A DNA stretch of 52,384 nt from M3007 sp044350425. GTDB taxonomy: Bacteria > Bacteroidota > Bacteroidia > Chitinophagales > Saprospiraceae. Below the pieces are notes generated by a model. It was not told where the DNA came from, made no database searches, and saw only the letters and a program-made list of their open reading frames with translations. Shown here in pieces: positions 16,474-24,514 of the stretch (position 1 is its first letter; the number at the start of each line of letters is the position of its first letter). A program made the position numbers and the translations under genes. The stretch is from the NCBI GenBank assembly GCA_044350425.1, contig JBILHS010000025.1:1-52384 (forward strand). Reading direction: 5' to 3'.

Positions 16474-17743
16474 TCTCCACCTAAACGACCGAGAACAAAT
16501 CCAATACCTGCTCGGCAACCCGCCCTCCTGGATGATGCGTTATGGCATTATGGTGATGGCGGGTTTCTTTTTGCTCCTGTTGGCTCTGAGCTATTTTATC
16601 CGCTACCCGGATATTATAGAAGCAAAAGTGTATCTGGTCACAGCCCATCCACCTATTCGTATTCTGGCCAAAAGCAGCGGGCCCGTCTCTGAACTTTTGG
16701 TAACCGATAAACAGGAGGTCAAGGCCGGGCAAGTGCTCGCGGTCATAGAAAACACCGCAAATTGGCGTGATATAGCCCGGCTGGAATCCTGGCTTGCCAC
16801 AGCAGATTCAAATTCAGAGGCCTTGCCATCAGATTTGCACTTGGGGGCTTTGCAAACGGCCTATTCCGGATTTAGCCAACACTGGAAAGACTATCAATAT
16901 TTTACAGCACACAACGGCGTAGCTGCAAAAATCGAACACCTTCAAAAGCAGATCGGACAGACCCGGGCCTTGAATGCCAATCTGGAAAAACAAAAAGCCA
17001 TTCAGCACGAAGACTTCATTCTGGCCGGCAAAGAAATTGGTCGCCAGCGGCAATTACACTACAATCAGGTAATTGCAGATCGGGAAATGGAAAATTCAGA
17101 ACGAAACTACCTGCAACAAAAGCGGCAGATAGAAAACCTGGAAGCCTCCACGCTGCAAAATCAAATGCAGATCCGGCAGTTGGAGAGTCAGATCAATGAC
17201 CTGCTTCAGACGAAAAGTGATAACGCTGTGGACAAATCTCTTACCCTCGACGAAGATCTCCGGCGTTTGAACAGTGCCATCGGGGAGTGGAAGCAAAACT
17301 ATTTGGTTGTGGCGCCCATCCACGGCAAAGTTTCATTTTCAAAAGTCTGGAGCGTTCAACAATCTGTCACGGCAGGTGAGGAAATCATGGCCGTAGTTCC
17401 AGATGCACAAAATGCCGAAGGCAATCCGGAGATTGTCGGAAAAGCTACGCTCCCTGCTGTCAACGCTGGTAAGATCCGAACGGGCATGCGGGCTATTATC
17501 CGTTTGGAGGGACTTCCTGCTCAGGAATATGGAACCCTGGAAGCGCTGGTATCCAACATTGCCCTTTTGCCACAAAAAGAGGAATACCTGCTTGATCTAA
17601 ACCTGACTGACCCACTACTCAAAACGAGCTATGGAAAGAAAGTACCCTTTCGTCAGGAAATGGCCGGGAACGTGCGGATTGTTACGGAAGAACGGCGGGT
17701 GGTTGAACGGATTTTTGAGCGCTTGAAGGCTTTATTCTGGTAG
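16442..17743 (+). CDS. HlyD-family membrane fusion protein of the RiPP exporter
   Basis: A 433-residue periplasmic adaptor: a short cytoplasmic N-terminus, one membrane helix (about 36-56), a lipoyl half (R-I-L-A-K-S-S-G-P-V-S-E-L, then A-G-Q-V-L-A-V-I), a long coiled coil (about 155-270), the second lipoyl half (A-P-I-H-G-K-V-S-F) and a beta-barrel. It should link the C39 ABC transporter to an outer-membrane channel encoded elsewhere. The start at 16442 lies inside the SPASM gene and suggests coupling; ATG 16532 is a less likely alternative because it begins at the membrane helix. Confidence 0.92.
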   Translation: MPQPATPAQPDLHLNDREQIQYLLGNPPSWMMRYGIMVMAGFFLLLLALSYFIRYPDIIEAKVYLVTAHPPIRILAKSSGPVSELLVTDKQEVKAGQVLAVIENTANWRDIARLESWLATADSNSEALPSDLHLGALQTAYSGFSQHWKDYQYFTAHNGVAAKIEHLQKQIGQTRALNANLEKQKAIQHEDFILAGKEIGRQRQLHYNQVIADREMENSERNYLQQKRQIENLEASTLQNQMQIRQLESQINDLLQTKSDNAVDKSLTLDEDLRRLNSAIGEWKQNYLVVAPIHGKVSFSKVWSVQQSVTAGEEIMAVVPDAQNAEGNPEIVGKATLPAVNAGKIRTGMRAIIRLEGLPAQEYGTLEALVSNIALLPQKEEYLLDLNLTDPLLKTSYGKKVPFRQEMAGNVRIVTEERRVVERIFERLKALFW

Positions 17744-17808
17744 GCCCCTTTATTCATATACACTTTTCAGTTCACTATTATTATGGTGACAGGAAGATAA
17801 GAATAGCG

Positions 17809-17816
17809 TAAATTTG
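17809..17816 (+). promoter_or_regulatory. Candidate -7 box for the toxin-antitoxin operon
   Basis: TAAATTTG matches TAnnTTTG and ends 19 bp before the ATG at 17836, leaving a very short leader. No clear -33 TTG. Confidence 0.4.
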
Positions 17817-17835
17817 TGTCAAAAAGAACAAGAAC

Positions 17836-18120
17836 ATGAACATATCAAGGGTTTTGTTTTGGGACACCAACTATGACACCATGGACTGGGACAAAAATGT
17901 ACGCTACATCATTGAACGTGTAGTAACTTATGGCAACCTCTCGGATTGGAAGGCTATTATGGCGTATTATGGACGGGATCGGATCTGCAGCGAGATGATG
18001 CAATGCCGGGATTTGGATCGGAAAACGCTGAGTTTTTTAAGTTGTATTTTTGACATCCCCAAAGAACAGTTCCGATGCTACAACACCATACAGTCGAATC
18101 CGGGACACTGGATTTATTGA
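17836..18120 (+). CDS. DUF6922-type antitoxin
   Basis: A 94-residue protein resembling the small partner of AbiEii-type toxins: V-L-F-W-D-T-N near the N-terminus, then I-I-E-R-V-V-T-Y-G-N-L-S-D-W and Y-Y-G-R-D-R-I, ending L-S-F-L-S-C-I-F-D-I-P-K-E-Q-F-R-C-Y. It overlaps the next gene by 46 bp in another frame, typical of coupled toxin-antitoxin pairs. Direct antitoxin activity is inferred from this pairing. Confidence 0.75.
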   Translation: MNISRVLFWDTNYDTMDWDKNVRYIIERVVTYGNLSDWKAIMAYYGRDRICSEMMQCRDLDRKTLSFLSCIFDIPKEQFRCYNTIQSNPGHWIY

Positions 18121-18689
18121 AAAAAATCATGGCCATCCCCGAGTTGACAGGCTTCAACCTGGCAGGCGGTACTGCGTTGGCCCTTCAAATTGGACACAGA
18201 ATATCTGTTGACCTCGACTTTTTTGGTGCCCGGCCAATTGACAAGGACGAAATAGTGTCTTTGCTTGAAGTGTTTGGCGAACCCCATATTTTACAACATT
18301 CCCGTAATATATTGATTTTCAACCTTAATGGAATAAAGGTTGATTTTGTCAATTACAAATATCCCTGGTTGCGAGAAATCACGATAGTCGAAGGCATTCG
18401 GCTTGCCAGCCTTCCGGATATCGGGGCAATGAAACTTGGCGCCATCGCCGGGCGGGGTAAAAAAAGGGATTTTACTGATCTTTTCTTTTTGCTCAAAAAA
18501 TTTACCTTATCTGAACTATTGAGCTTTTACCGGGTGAAATACCCGGATGGTAACGAATTCCTGGTACTAAGAAGCCTGACCTATTTTGATGATGCAGATG
18601 AAGACAAAGAACCCGAATTATTTGAAAAAGCTGATTGGACTGAGATCAAAAAATCAATCACCGAAGAAGTGAAAAAAATAATAAAATAG
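18075..18689 (+). CDS. AbiEii-type nucleotidyltransferase toxin
   Basis: A 204-residue protein with the nucleotidyltransferase core G-G-T-A-L-A-L-Q-I-G-H-R-I-S-V-D-L-D-F-F (about 33-52): a GG-T motif followed by a DxD-type metal pair. Later K-L-G-A-I-A-G-R-G-K-K-R-D-F-T-D-L-F-F-L is the conserved K...R-x-x-D-x-x-D segment. Related AbiEii proteins act in type IV toxin-antitoxin and phage abortive infection. It starts inside the antitoxin gene. The neighbouring RiPP operon is probably unrelated in function but shares the accessory island. Confidence 0.85.
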   Translation: MLQHHTVESGTLDLLKKIMAIPELTGFNLAGGTALALQIGHRISVDLDFFGARPIDKDEIVSLLEVFGEPHILQHSRNILIFNLNGIKVDFVNYKYPWLREITIVEGIRLASLPDIGAMKLGAIAGRGKKRDFTDLFFLLKKFTLSELLSFYRVKYPDGNEFLVLRSLTYFDDADEDKEPELFEKADWTEIKKSITEEVKKIIK

Positions 18690-18709
18690 GCGTTTTCTAC
18701 CCTGGCAGA

Positions 18710-18892
18710 TGTTCTTCAAGCATACTAAGGCGCCTTCCCCGCTAAATGGAAGTGCCCTAATTCCTTGGTGTGATGTTCAAGCTGGTCAAAAATTAACAAT
18801 GGCAATCCAGAAAATCTGTTCTTTAGCTTAGTACCCAACTGGATGCGGCACCAGCGTGACGGGGAAGGCACCTAGGTATGCTTGAGGGAACA
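18710..18892. repeat. Long imperfect inverted repeat
   Basis: The segment 18710-18741 (tgttcttcaagcatactaag, then gcgccttccccg) is nearly the reverse complement of 18860-18892. The roughly 118-bp interior has no ORF. Together with the next repeat it fills the gap between two convergent genes. Confidence 0.65.
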
Positions 18893-18898
18893 CTTGAC

Positions 18899-19067
18899 GT
18901 AGCGCAAAAGTCCCAGCGGGACTTTATCTTTGTAGAAACGCCAAATGATATTTCAACCGTTCCATCGGAACGGCATCTAAAATCTTCAGATACCGTTCCG
19001 ATGGAACGACAAACAAATTTTATTCGCTAGTGCTACAAAGATATATCCCCTACGGGGCTTTTTGCGC
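18899..19067. repeat. REP-like inverted repeat with internal palindromes
   Basis: Outer arms at 18899-18937 (gcgcaaaagtcccagcggga, then ctttatctttgtagaa) and 19033-19067 are imperfect reverse complements. Inside are two inverted copies of cgttccatcggaacg (near 18958 and 18991). The palindrome followed by ttTGTAGAAA matches the layout at 5395-5430, so these belong to one dispersed family. Confidence 0.6.
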
Positions 19068-19133
19068 CGTCTCAGTGCTTTTCTGGGTTATGTTTGCGGT
19101 AAGAGCCACCGGGCAAAACCTTCTGAGCAATTC

Positions 19134-20303
19134 CTACTTATTCGGATAAACATACAACTGCACATCCTCCTCCGTCACCGTCTGGTCACAAAGGATGAAC
19201 AAGCGCTCGATCACATTGGCCAGTTCGCGGATATTCCCGGTCCAGTTGTAATCCTGCAAGGCGGTGATGGCCGACGGGGTAAACGATTTGAGCGAGTGGC
19301 CATAATCGTCGGCAATGCGGCGGTTGAAGTGTTCTATCAGCAGTGGGATGTCTTCGCGGCGCTCGTTGAGCGAAGGTACCTGGACTACAATCACGGCCAG
19401 GCGGTGGTAAAGGTCTTCGCGGAAGCGGCCCAATGCGATCTCGGAGCGGAGGTCCTTGTTGGTAGCCGCTAAGACACGTACATCCACCTTGATTTCTTTG
19501 CTGTCGCCCACCCGGGTGATGCGGCTTTCCTGCAAGGCGCGCAGCACTTTGGCCTGGGCGTCCAGGCTCATGTCTCCAATTTCATCGAGAAAAAGAGTAC
19601 CGCCGTTGGCCGACTCAAACTTGCCCGGACGGTCTGCAATCGCTCCGGTAAAAGAGCCTTTTTTATGTCCAAAAAGCTCGCTTTCAATCAATTCTGCGGG
19701 AATGGCTGCACAGTTTACTTCTACAATCGGGCCGTCTGCACGGTTGCTTTTTTCATGGATCCAGCGCGCCACCAGCTCTTTACCCGTACCGTTTTGACCC
19801 GTGATGAGCACCCGGCTTTCGGTGGGCGCTACCTTTTCGAGCATTTTTTTGATGGCCAGGATGGGACCGCTGTCGCCGATCATATTCACGCCTTTGCTGC
19901 TTTTCACTTGTTTGCGCAGTACCTGCGTGGTATTCACCAGTTCGCTGCGATCCAGTGCATTGCGCACGGTGATGAGCATCCGGTTGAGGTCTGGCGGTTT
20001 TGAAATGAAGTCAAACGCGCCCTTTTTCACGGCCTCCACCGCCGTGTCGATCGTGCCGTGGCCACTGACCATGATCACAGGTGTCTCCGGAGACAAGATC
20101 TGAAGACGCTCCAGTGCTTCAATGCCGTCCATACGGGGCATTTTGATGTCCGTGATGATGACATCATATTTTTCTTTCTGGACCTTGGCTATACACTCCA
20201 GTCCATCGGAGGCTTCGTCTACATCGTAGCCTTCAAATTCAAGGATATCACGCAGCGTGCGGCGGATGGGTACTTCGTCGTCAACGATTAAAATCTTTGC
20301 CAT
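19134..20303 (-). CDS. Sigma-54 response regulator (NtrC family) without DNA-binding domain
   Basis: A 389-residue protein with a receiver domain (acidic D8-D9, phospho-acceptor Asp52 in T-D-I-K-M-P, Lys near 103), then an AAA+ domain with Walker A G-Q-N-G-T-G-K-E, the sigma-54 contact loop G-S-F-T-G-A (about 217-222) and a Walker B F-L-D-E-I-G-D. The chain ends shortly after the AAA+ lid (...D-V-Q-L-Y-V-Y-P-N-K), so the C-terminal Fis-type HTH usual in this family is missing. It should activate sigma-54 promoters from solution when phosphorylated, as FlgR-type regulators do. No histidine kinase adjoins. Confidence 0.92.
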   Translation of the reverse strand: MAKILIVDDEVPIRRTLRDILEFEGYDVDEASDGLECIAKVQKEKYDVIITDIKMPRMDGIEALERLQILSPETPVIMVSGHGTIDTAVEAVKKGAFDFISKPPDLNRMLITVRNALDRSELVNTTQVLRKQVKSSKGVNMIGDSGPILAIKKMLEKVAPTESRVLITGQNGTGKELVARWIHEKSNRADGPIVEVNCAAIPAELIESELFGHKKGSFTGAIADRPGKFESANGGTLFLDEIGDMSLDAQAKVLRALQESRITRVGDSKEIKVDVRVLAATNKDLRSEIALGRFREDLYHRLAVIVVQVPSLNERREDIPLLIEHFNRRIADDYGHSLKSFTPSAITALQDYNWTGNIRELANVIERLFILCDQTVTEEDVQLYVYPNK

Positions 20304-20313
20304 ACTTTAAAAA

Positions 20314-20470
20314 TGTGGTCAATGTGTTTAATGTGGTCAATGTGTTTAATGTGGGCAATGTGGTCAATGTGGTCAATTGGGGTAATGTGGTCAATGTGGT
20401 CAATGTGGTCAATGTGGTCAATGTGGGCTCATTTGCCACATTGACCACATTTATAATATTGACCACATTC
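20314..20470. repeat. AATGTGGTC array upstream of the regulator gene
   Basis: About a dozen copies of the 9-mer aatgtggtc and variants run head to tail, followed by inverted copies (gaccacatt) from about 20434. It begins 10 bp from the start codon of the minus-strand regulator. A near-match to a minus-strand -7 box (TTACTTTG, 20482-20489) lies on its far side, so it may be transcribed as the leader of that gene. Confidence 0.85.
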
Positions 20471-20566
20471 AACATCGGGCACAAAGTAACTCCATTTGGC
20501 GGCTGGTTTTGCCTGCTGTCTGCTTATTTTTCTTTTGGCTTGTGACTTCTGCATGCCTGCGCGCTT

Positions 20567-20574
20567 TACCTTTG
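20567..20574 (+). promoter_or_regulatory. Candidate -7 box for the coiled-coil secreted protein
   Basis: TACCTTTG matches TAnnTTTG, 163 bp before the ATG at 20738. A TTG at 20540-20542 is a possible but distant -33 element. The 69-bp dispersed repeat would be in the leader. Confidence 0.4.
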
Positions 20575-20586
20575 TTTGTCTGGCAT

Positions 20587-20698
20587 CAGACTACTGGACA
20601 TTTTGACATTAGACGGTGGACTTGCACTCTAAAAAACTAAAAATCATGCACTTGCGGAATCGAGTCTAACGTCCAACGTCAAAATGTCCAATAGTCCG
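20587..20698. repeat. Dispersed 69-bp repeat, copy 2, with inverted end
   Basis: Positions 20587-20655 match 2131-2199 over 69 bp with about nine mismatches. The block is closed by 20672-20698 (cgtccaacgtcaaaatgtcc...), an approximate reverse complement of its first 26 bp, so this copy can form a hairpin. It lies immediately before the gene at 20738. Confidence 0.7.
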
Positions 20699-20737
20699 TT
20701 GAAACATACCCTTTAAATTACTATAAATCAATTTGTT

Positions 20738-21424
20738 ATGAACAAAAAGAACCTCCTCCCGCTCCTGATTTTCGTTGCCCTGGCCTTGAATTTAAGTGCT
20801 CAGTTCAATCCCGTGCGCGAATCAGAGCGTATGATGTCCTTCGGTAGCCGCCCTTGTTTCCGCATGGAGTTTACCAACACAGACGCCAGCATCATTGAAG
20901 AGAACTGGAAAAAATTTGCAAAGGATAACTTCAATGCAAAACTTAAAAAGAGCAAAGGCGAATGGACCGCTACCAAGCTCCGCGCTGCCTTCATGGGTGA
21001 CGATGTGTTTGCGGTGTATTCTACCATCGAGAAGGATGGCCCTGAAACGGCGCTCACGGTTTGGGTAGACGCAGGTGCCTACTTCCTCAATCGCCGGGAC
21101 AACCGGGTACGGACAGAAGACATGCTGCGCTCCTTACGCCAATGTTATTATGACATTCGTCGTGCAGCGATTGGCAAAGAGCTGAAAACACAGGAAAATC
21201 TGGTTAAAGAGCTCGAAAACAAGCAAAAAAGGCTCAGCAAAGACAATGATGACCTGCGGAAAAGCATCGAATCCTGGGAATCAAAGATCCAAAAAGCAAA
21301 ACAGGACATCGTGAACAACGAGCAGGCCCAGGAAGCTAATTTAGTGGAGCAGGAGAATCAGCGCCGCGTAGTGGAAGAAACCCTTCGTCGTTTGGAAAAT
21401 GTGGAAAGCGAAGGGGGTAATTAA
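20738..21424 (+). CDS. Secreted protein with C-terminal coiled coil, unknown function
   Basis: A 228-residue protein with a clear signal peptide (MNKKNLLPLLIFVALALNLSAQ). Residues about 25-140 form a compact domain (R-M-E-F-T-N-T-D-A-S-I-I-E-E-N-W-K-K-F then W-V-D-A-G-A-Y-F) of the kind seen in small Bacteroidota periplasmic proteins. Residues about 145-225 are a charged, heptad-like coiled coil. I do not recognise a named family. Its TAA stop forms the first three bases of a long palindrome shared with the convergent rnc gene. Confidence 0.75.
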   Translation: MNKKNLLPLLIFVALALNLSAQFNPVRESERMMSFGSRPCFRMEFTNTDASIIEENWKKFAKDNFNAKLKKSKGEWTATKLRAAFMGDDVFAVYSTIEKDGPETALTVWVDAGAYFLNRRDNRVRTEDMLRSLRQCYYDIRRAAIGKELKTQENLVKELENKQKRLSKDNDDLRKSIESWESKIQKAKQDIVNNEQAQEANLVEQENQRRVVEETLRRLENVESEGGN

Positions 21425-21543
21425 TGTGGTCAATTAATTAATGTGGTCAATGTGGTCAATTAGCCCACATTGACCACATTTATCACATTGACCTCATTCA
21501 ACATATTGACCACATTGACCACATTAATTAATTGACCACATTA
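21422..21543. terminator. Stop-to-stop palindrome built from AATGTGGTC repeats
   Basis: Arms 21422-21460 and 21505-21543 are perfect 39-bp reverse complements made of aatgtggtc units and attaatta spacers. The left arm starts with the TAA stop of the upstream gene and the right arm ends with the complement of the rnc TAA stop. It probably ends transcription of both convergent genes. Confidence 0.8.
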
Positions 21544-22305
21544 TTCTTCATAGTCTTCTTCGACGGGCGGCGGCGTTCCGTTGCCGGCAATCATACCTAA
21601 TGCGGTCATAGCGCGCTCGCTGGCGAGTTGTTCGGCACTTTTTTTGTTGAAATCATCTGCAGTGCCCACCTTTTTGCCATCTACGAAAACGGCTACCTTA
21701 AATTTATCGCGTTTTTCGCTCTTGTATTTGGCCACGACCTTGTACTCGATTTGCCGGCCATTTTTCTGGCACCATTCAAGCAACTGGCTCTTGTAGTTGT
21801 CGTCAAATCCTTCCAACTCATGGATGTCCAGGTATTTGCGCAGGATGCGCCGCACCACAAAAATCTTGGTTCCGTTGTAGCCCCGTTCGATATAGACCGC
21901 CCCGACCAATGCTTCCAGGGCATTACCCAACATCGATTTGGAAAGCCGGGTCTGGTTGTAATTGGCCAAAAAGAGATCCAGCCCCATTCGATCCGCGATC
22001 TCGTCCAGCGAGTGCCGTTTCACAATCTTGGAGCGCATTTTGGTCAGAAACCCCTCATCAGAATTGGGGTATTTATTAAATAAATACTCCCCGACGATCG
22101 TGCTCAATACCGCATCTCCCAAAAATTCAAGTCGCTCATTGTTTGCAATGGCGTAATCTTTGGATGCGAAAGTACTTTTATGGAAAAACGCCAGTTTGAA
22201 CAACTGCAAACGAACTGGTGTAAACCCAATCAAGTGCCTGAGGCGGCGAGCCAATTCCCGGTCCGGATGAAAATAATAATTGTAAAATCTTCGGATAAAT
22301 CGCAC
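21541..22305 (-). CDS. rnc: Ribonuclease III
   Basis: A 254-residue double-strand-specific RNase. The catalytic signature N-E-R-L-E-F-L-G-D-A-V-L-S is intact (about 60-72), with the second acidic pair in G-N-A-L-E-A-L-V-G-A-V-Y. A C-terminal dsRNA-binding domain (about 165-240) ends S-A-E-Q-L-A-S-E-R-A. It processes rRNA and other structured RNAs. It follows fabF with an 88-bp gap, keeping the fabF-rnc order common in Bacteroidota, although acpP, often placed before fabF, is not present here. Confidence 0.96.
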   Translation of the reverse strand: MRFIRRFYNYYFHPDRELARRLRHLIGFTPVRLQLFKLAFFHKSTFASKDYAIANNERLEFLGDAVLSTIVGEYLFNKYPNSDEGFLTKMRSKIVKRHSLDEIADRMGLDLFLANYNQTRLSKSMLGNALEALVGAVYIERGYNGTKIFVVRRILRKYLDIHELEGFDDNYKSQLLEWCQKNGRQIEYKVVAKYKSEKRDKFKVAVFVDGKKVGTADDFNKKSAEQLASERAMTALGMIAGNGTPPPVEEDYEE

Positions 22306-22393
22306 AGAATCAATATTTTGGGTGTCTTCAATTATTTTAGGCAGCTGAATGTTACCACGAATAATTCAGGCCATGACCGCTTTCGGTCAGTTC

Positions 22394-23635
22394 CTAAATT
22401 TGTTTGAAAACGATGGATGCGTTGTGCCCGCCAAAGCCAAAGGTGTTGCTGAGTGCAGCTTTCACTTGGTGTTGTTGAGCCTCGTTGAATGTCAGATTGA
22501 ACGCCGGGTCGATTTCCGGATCGTCCGTGAAATGGTTGATCGTAGGAGGAATAAAGCCATGGGTCATGGCCAGAATTGAAGCAATGGCTTCTATCGCACC
22601 CGCAGCGCCGAGCAGGTGCCCCGTCATACTTTTGGTCGCTGAGATATGCACACGGGTTGCCTGGTCGCCAAAAACATGGCTGATGGCTTTTAGCTCTGCA
22701 CCGTCTCCCAGGGGTGTGGAGGTACCATGGGTGTTGATATAGTCAATGTCCGTCGGGAGCATTCCAGCGTCCTGTAATACCAGGTTCATGGCATTGATAA
22801 CGCCGATGCCATCCGGGTGCGGTGCTGAAATATGGTAAGCATCATTGCTCATGGCACCTCCGGCGTATTCCGCGTAAATGCGGGCGCCGCGCCGTTTGGC
22901 ATGTTCGTATTCTTCCAAAATAAGTGCGCCGCCGCCTTCGCCCAGTACAAAGCCATCGCGATCCTTGTCGTAAGGACGTGACGCCGTGGCTGGATCATCG
23001 TTGCGCTCGCTCATTGCCTTCATATTGGTAAAACCGCCGACTGCTGTTGCGGTGATGGTCGCCTCAGAGCCGCCTGTTACGATGATATCCGCTTTGCCCA
23101 GCCGAATATAATCCGCTGCATTGATGATGGCATGACTGGAGGAAGCGCAGGCCGAAACCGTCGCGTAGTTGATTCCCATAAAACCATACTGAATGGAGAT
23201 CATGCCTGCCGCCATATTGATGATCATCTTTGGGATCAGGAAAGGATTGTGACGGGGAGTGCCACTTCCTTTCACATAGTCCTCAATTTCTCGTTCCAGG
23301 GTGTGTAATCCACCAATTCCGGAGCCCCAGACAACACCTGCGCGCTGCTTGTTGATCGTTTCCAGATTGAGACCGGAATCTTTTATTGCCTCATCGGCTG
23401 TAACCAGGGCAAACTGGGTAAAGCGGTCTACACGCCGGACTTCTTTTCGGTCCATAAAATCTTCCGGCACAAAACCCTTCACCTCACAGGCAAACCGGGT
23501 TTTGAACAGGCTGGCGTCAAACTGCGTAATGGGACCAGCACCGCTCAAACCGCGTTGCAGCCCGTCAAGATAAGCAGGCACATTATTGCCAATGGGAGTA
23601 ATTGCGCCTATGCCAGTGACGACGACTCGTTTCAT
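22394..23635 (-). CDS. fabF: 3-oxoacyl-ACP synthase II (KAS II)
   Basis: A 413-residue condensing enzyme of fatty-acid elongation. The triad is intact: Cys in V-S-A-C-A-S-S-S (about 163), His in N-T-H-G-T-S-T-P (about 303) and His in S-M-T-G-H-L-L-G-A-A-G (about 339). Length and ends match FabF. It is probably cotranscribed with rnc. The usual acpP partner is not upstream in this window. Confidence 0.97.
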   Translation of the reverse strand: MKRVVVTGIGAITPIGNNVPAYLDGLQRGLSGAGPITQFDASLFKTRFACEVKGFVPEDFMDRKEVRRVDRFTQFALVTADEAIKDSGLNLETINKQRAGVVWGSGIGGLHTLEREIEDYVKGSGTPRHNPFLIPKMIINMAAGMISIQYGFMGINYATVSACASSSHAIINAADYIRLGKADIIVTGGSEATITATAVGGFTNMKAMSERNDDPATASRPYDKDRDGFVLGEGGGALILEEYEHAKRRGARIYAEYAGGAMSNDAYHISAPHPDGIGVINAMNLVLQDAGMLPTDIDYINTHGTSTPLGDGAELKAISHVFGDQATRVHISATKSMTGHLLGAAGAIEAIASILAMTHGFIPPTINHFTDDPEIDPAFNLTFNEAQQHQVKAALSNTFGFGGHNASIVFKQI

Positions 23636-23682
23636 AGAAAAATTTAGATTTGAATTTCAAGCTTCGATTGGGATTCGGAGGG

Positions 23683-23690
23683 CAAATGTA
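23683..23690 (-). promoter_or_regulatory. Candidate -7 box for fabF-rnc
   Basis: Minus-strand TACATTTG matches TAnnTTTG, 48 bp upstream of the fabF ATG. A TTG at 23707-23709 (minus strand) lies 16 bp further upstream, close to the expected -33 spacing. Confidence 0.45.
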
Positions 23691-24003
23691 GGAAACAGTT
23701 TGTATCCAATTCACTTTGCTGCACGAAGGTTGACGACTTGTCTGCTTCAAAACATAAGACCGGGATAGAAACGAATTCCTGAAACATCCTATTTGAGAGC
23801 ATTTTGGGGGGGGGCTCGCTGAGTCAAAAACGGTTCTTTTTTCGCCATTTTTCACCTTTTTTTAGTCACGTAATCCCAACTATGCTCCTTCAAAAACGCA
23901 AAAACTGACAAAAAAAGCCCTCGCTTTTGCCGTCAGCAGAAAACCTCCAATATACTCTTGGGAAAATTTTATCAGATAGATTTCTTTTTTGAAGCAAAAT
24001 TTA
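23691..24003. other. Divergent intergenic region, no gene seen
   Basis: AT-rich stretch between fabF and rpsT promoters. Apart from a run of nine G's near 23805-23814 I see no ORF, RNA gene or repeat that I can support. An acpP gene might be expected here and is absent. Confidence 0.5.
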
Positions 24004-24011
24004 TACCTTTG
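24004..24011 (+). promoter_or_regulatory. Candidate -7 box for rpsT
   Basis: TACCTTTG, followed by ccgcccc, is a very typical Bacteroidota housekeeping -7 element, 59 bp before the rpsT start. The -33 element is unclear. Confidence 0.5.
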
Positions 24012-24070
24012 CCGCCCCAAAAGGAGAACCAACAAGTTTATTAAAAAAAGCATCATTTTCGCTGTAAAAT

Positions 24071-24328
24071 ATGGCACATCACAAGTCCGCACTCAAGCGC
24101 ATCCGCCAAAACGACAAACGTCGTCTGGAAAACCGCTACTACAAAAAGTCAACCCGCACGGCGATCAAGAACCTGCGCGAACTAAAAGAAAAGGCCGAGG
24201 CTGAAAAGTTTTTGCCTAAAGTCGTGAGCATGATCGACCGTCTTGCAAAGCGTGGCAACATCCACCGCAACAAAGCTGCCAACCTAAAGAGCGGCTTGAT
24301 GCGTCATGTGAACGCGATCGCAGCATAA
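24071..24328 (+). CDS. rpsT: 30S ribosomal protein S20
   Basis: An 85-residue basic helical protein starting MAHHKSALKRIRQNDKRR and containing N-I-H-R-N-K-A-A-N-L-K-S-G-L near the C-terminus, both diagnostic of S20, a primary 16S rRNA-binding protein. Single-gene unit with its own promoter and a strong hairpin behind it. Confidence 0.97.
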   Translation: MAHHKSALKRIRQNDKRRLENRYYKKSTRTAIKNLRELKEKAEAEKFLPKVVSMIDRLAKRGNIHRNKAANLKSGLMRHVNAIAA

Positions 24329-24337
24329 TTGAGTATT

Positions 24338-24443
24338 TGTTTATTGGGTGATTTGGGGATTTGTTGTGCCAAAGCATAGCAGTTGAATTCCAAGTCAAAA
24401 GATTTAGATGCCACGCTTTGGCACAACAAATCCACTAATAAAC
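24338..24443 (+). terminator. Long hairpin after rpsT
   Basis: Perfect 19-bp arms ggatttgttgtgccaaagc (24357-24375) and its reverse complement (24415-24433), extended outside by tgtttatt/aataaaca (24338-24345 with 24436-24443). It begins 10 bp after the rpsT stop and should end its transcript. Confidence 0.65.
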
Positions 24444-24514
24444 AAATCAACACCAATCGAAAAGTGTACTTCGAACATATCGGGGTACACTTTTTGTGTT
24501 CCAACTGCCCAACC

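Noticed and set aside
20314..20470. Possible CRISPR array
   Set aside because: Units are 9 bp and contiguous, with no unique spacers of 30-40 bp and no cas genes.
20297..20545. An open frame coding for V-V-N-V repeats
   Set aside because: The 9-bp period of the AATGTGGTC array keeps frames open by chance; there is no start context or non-repeat domain.
23880..24092. Small minus-strand ORF overlapping the rpsT start
   Set aside because: No family signs and it overlaps the rpsT promoter and start codon.
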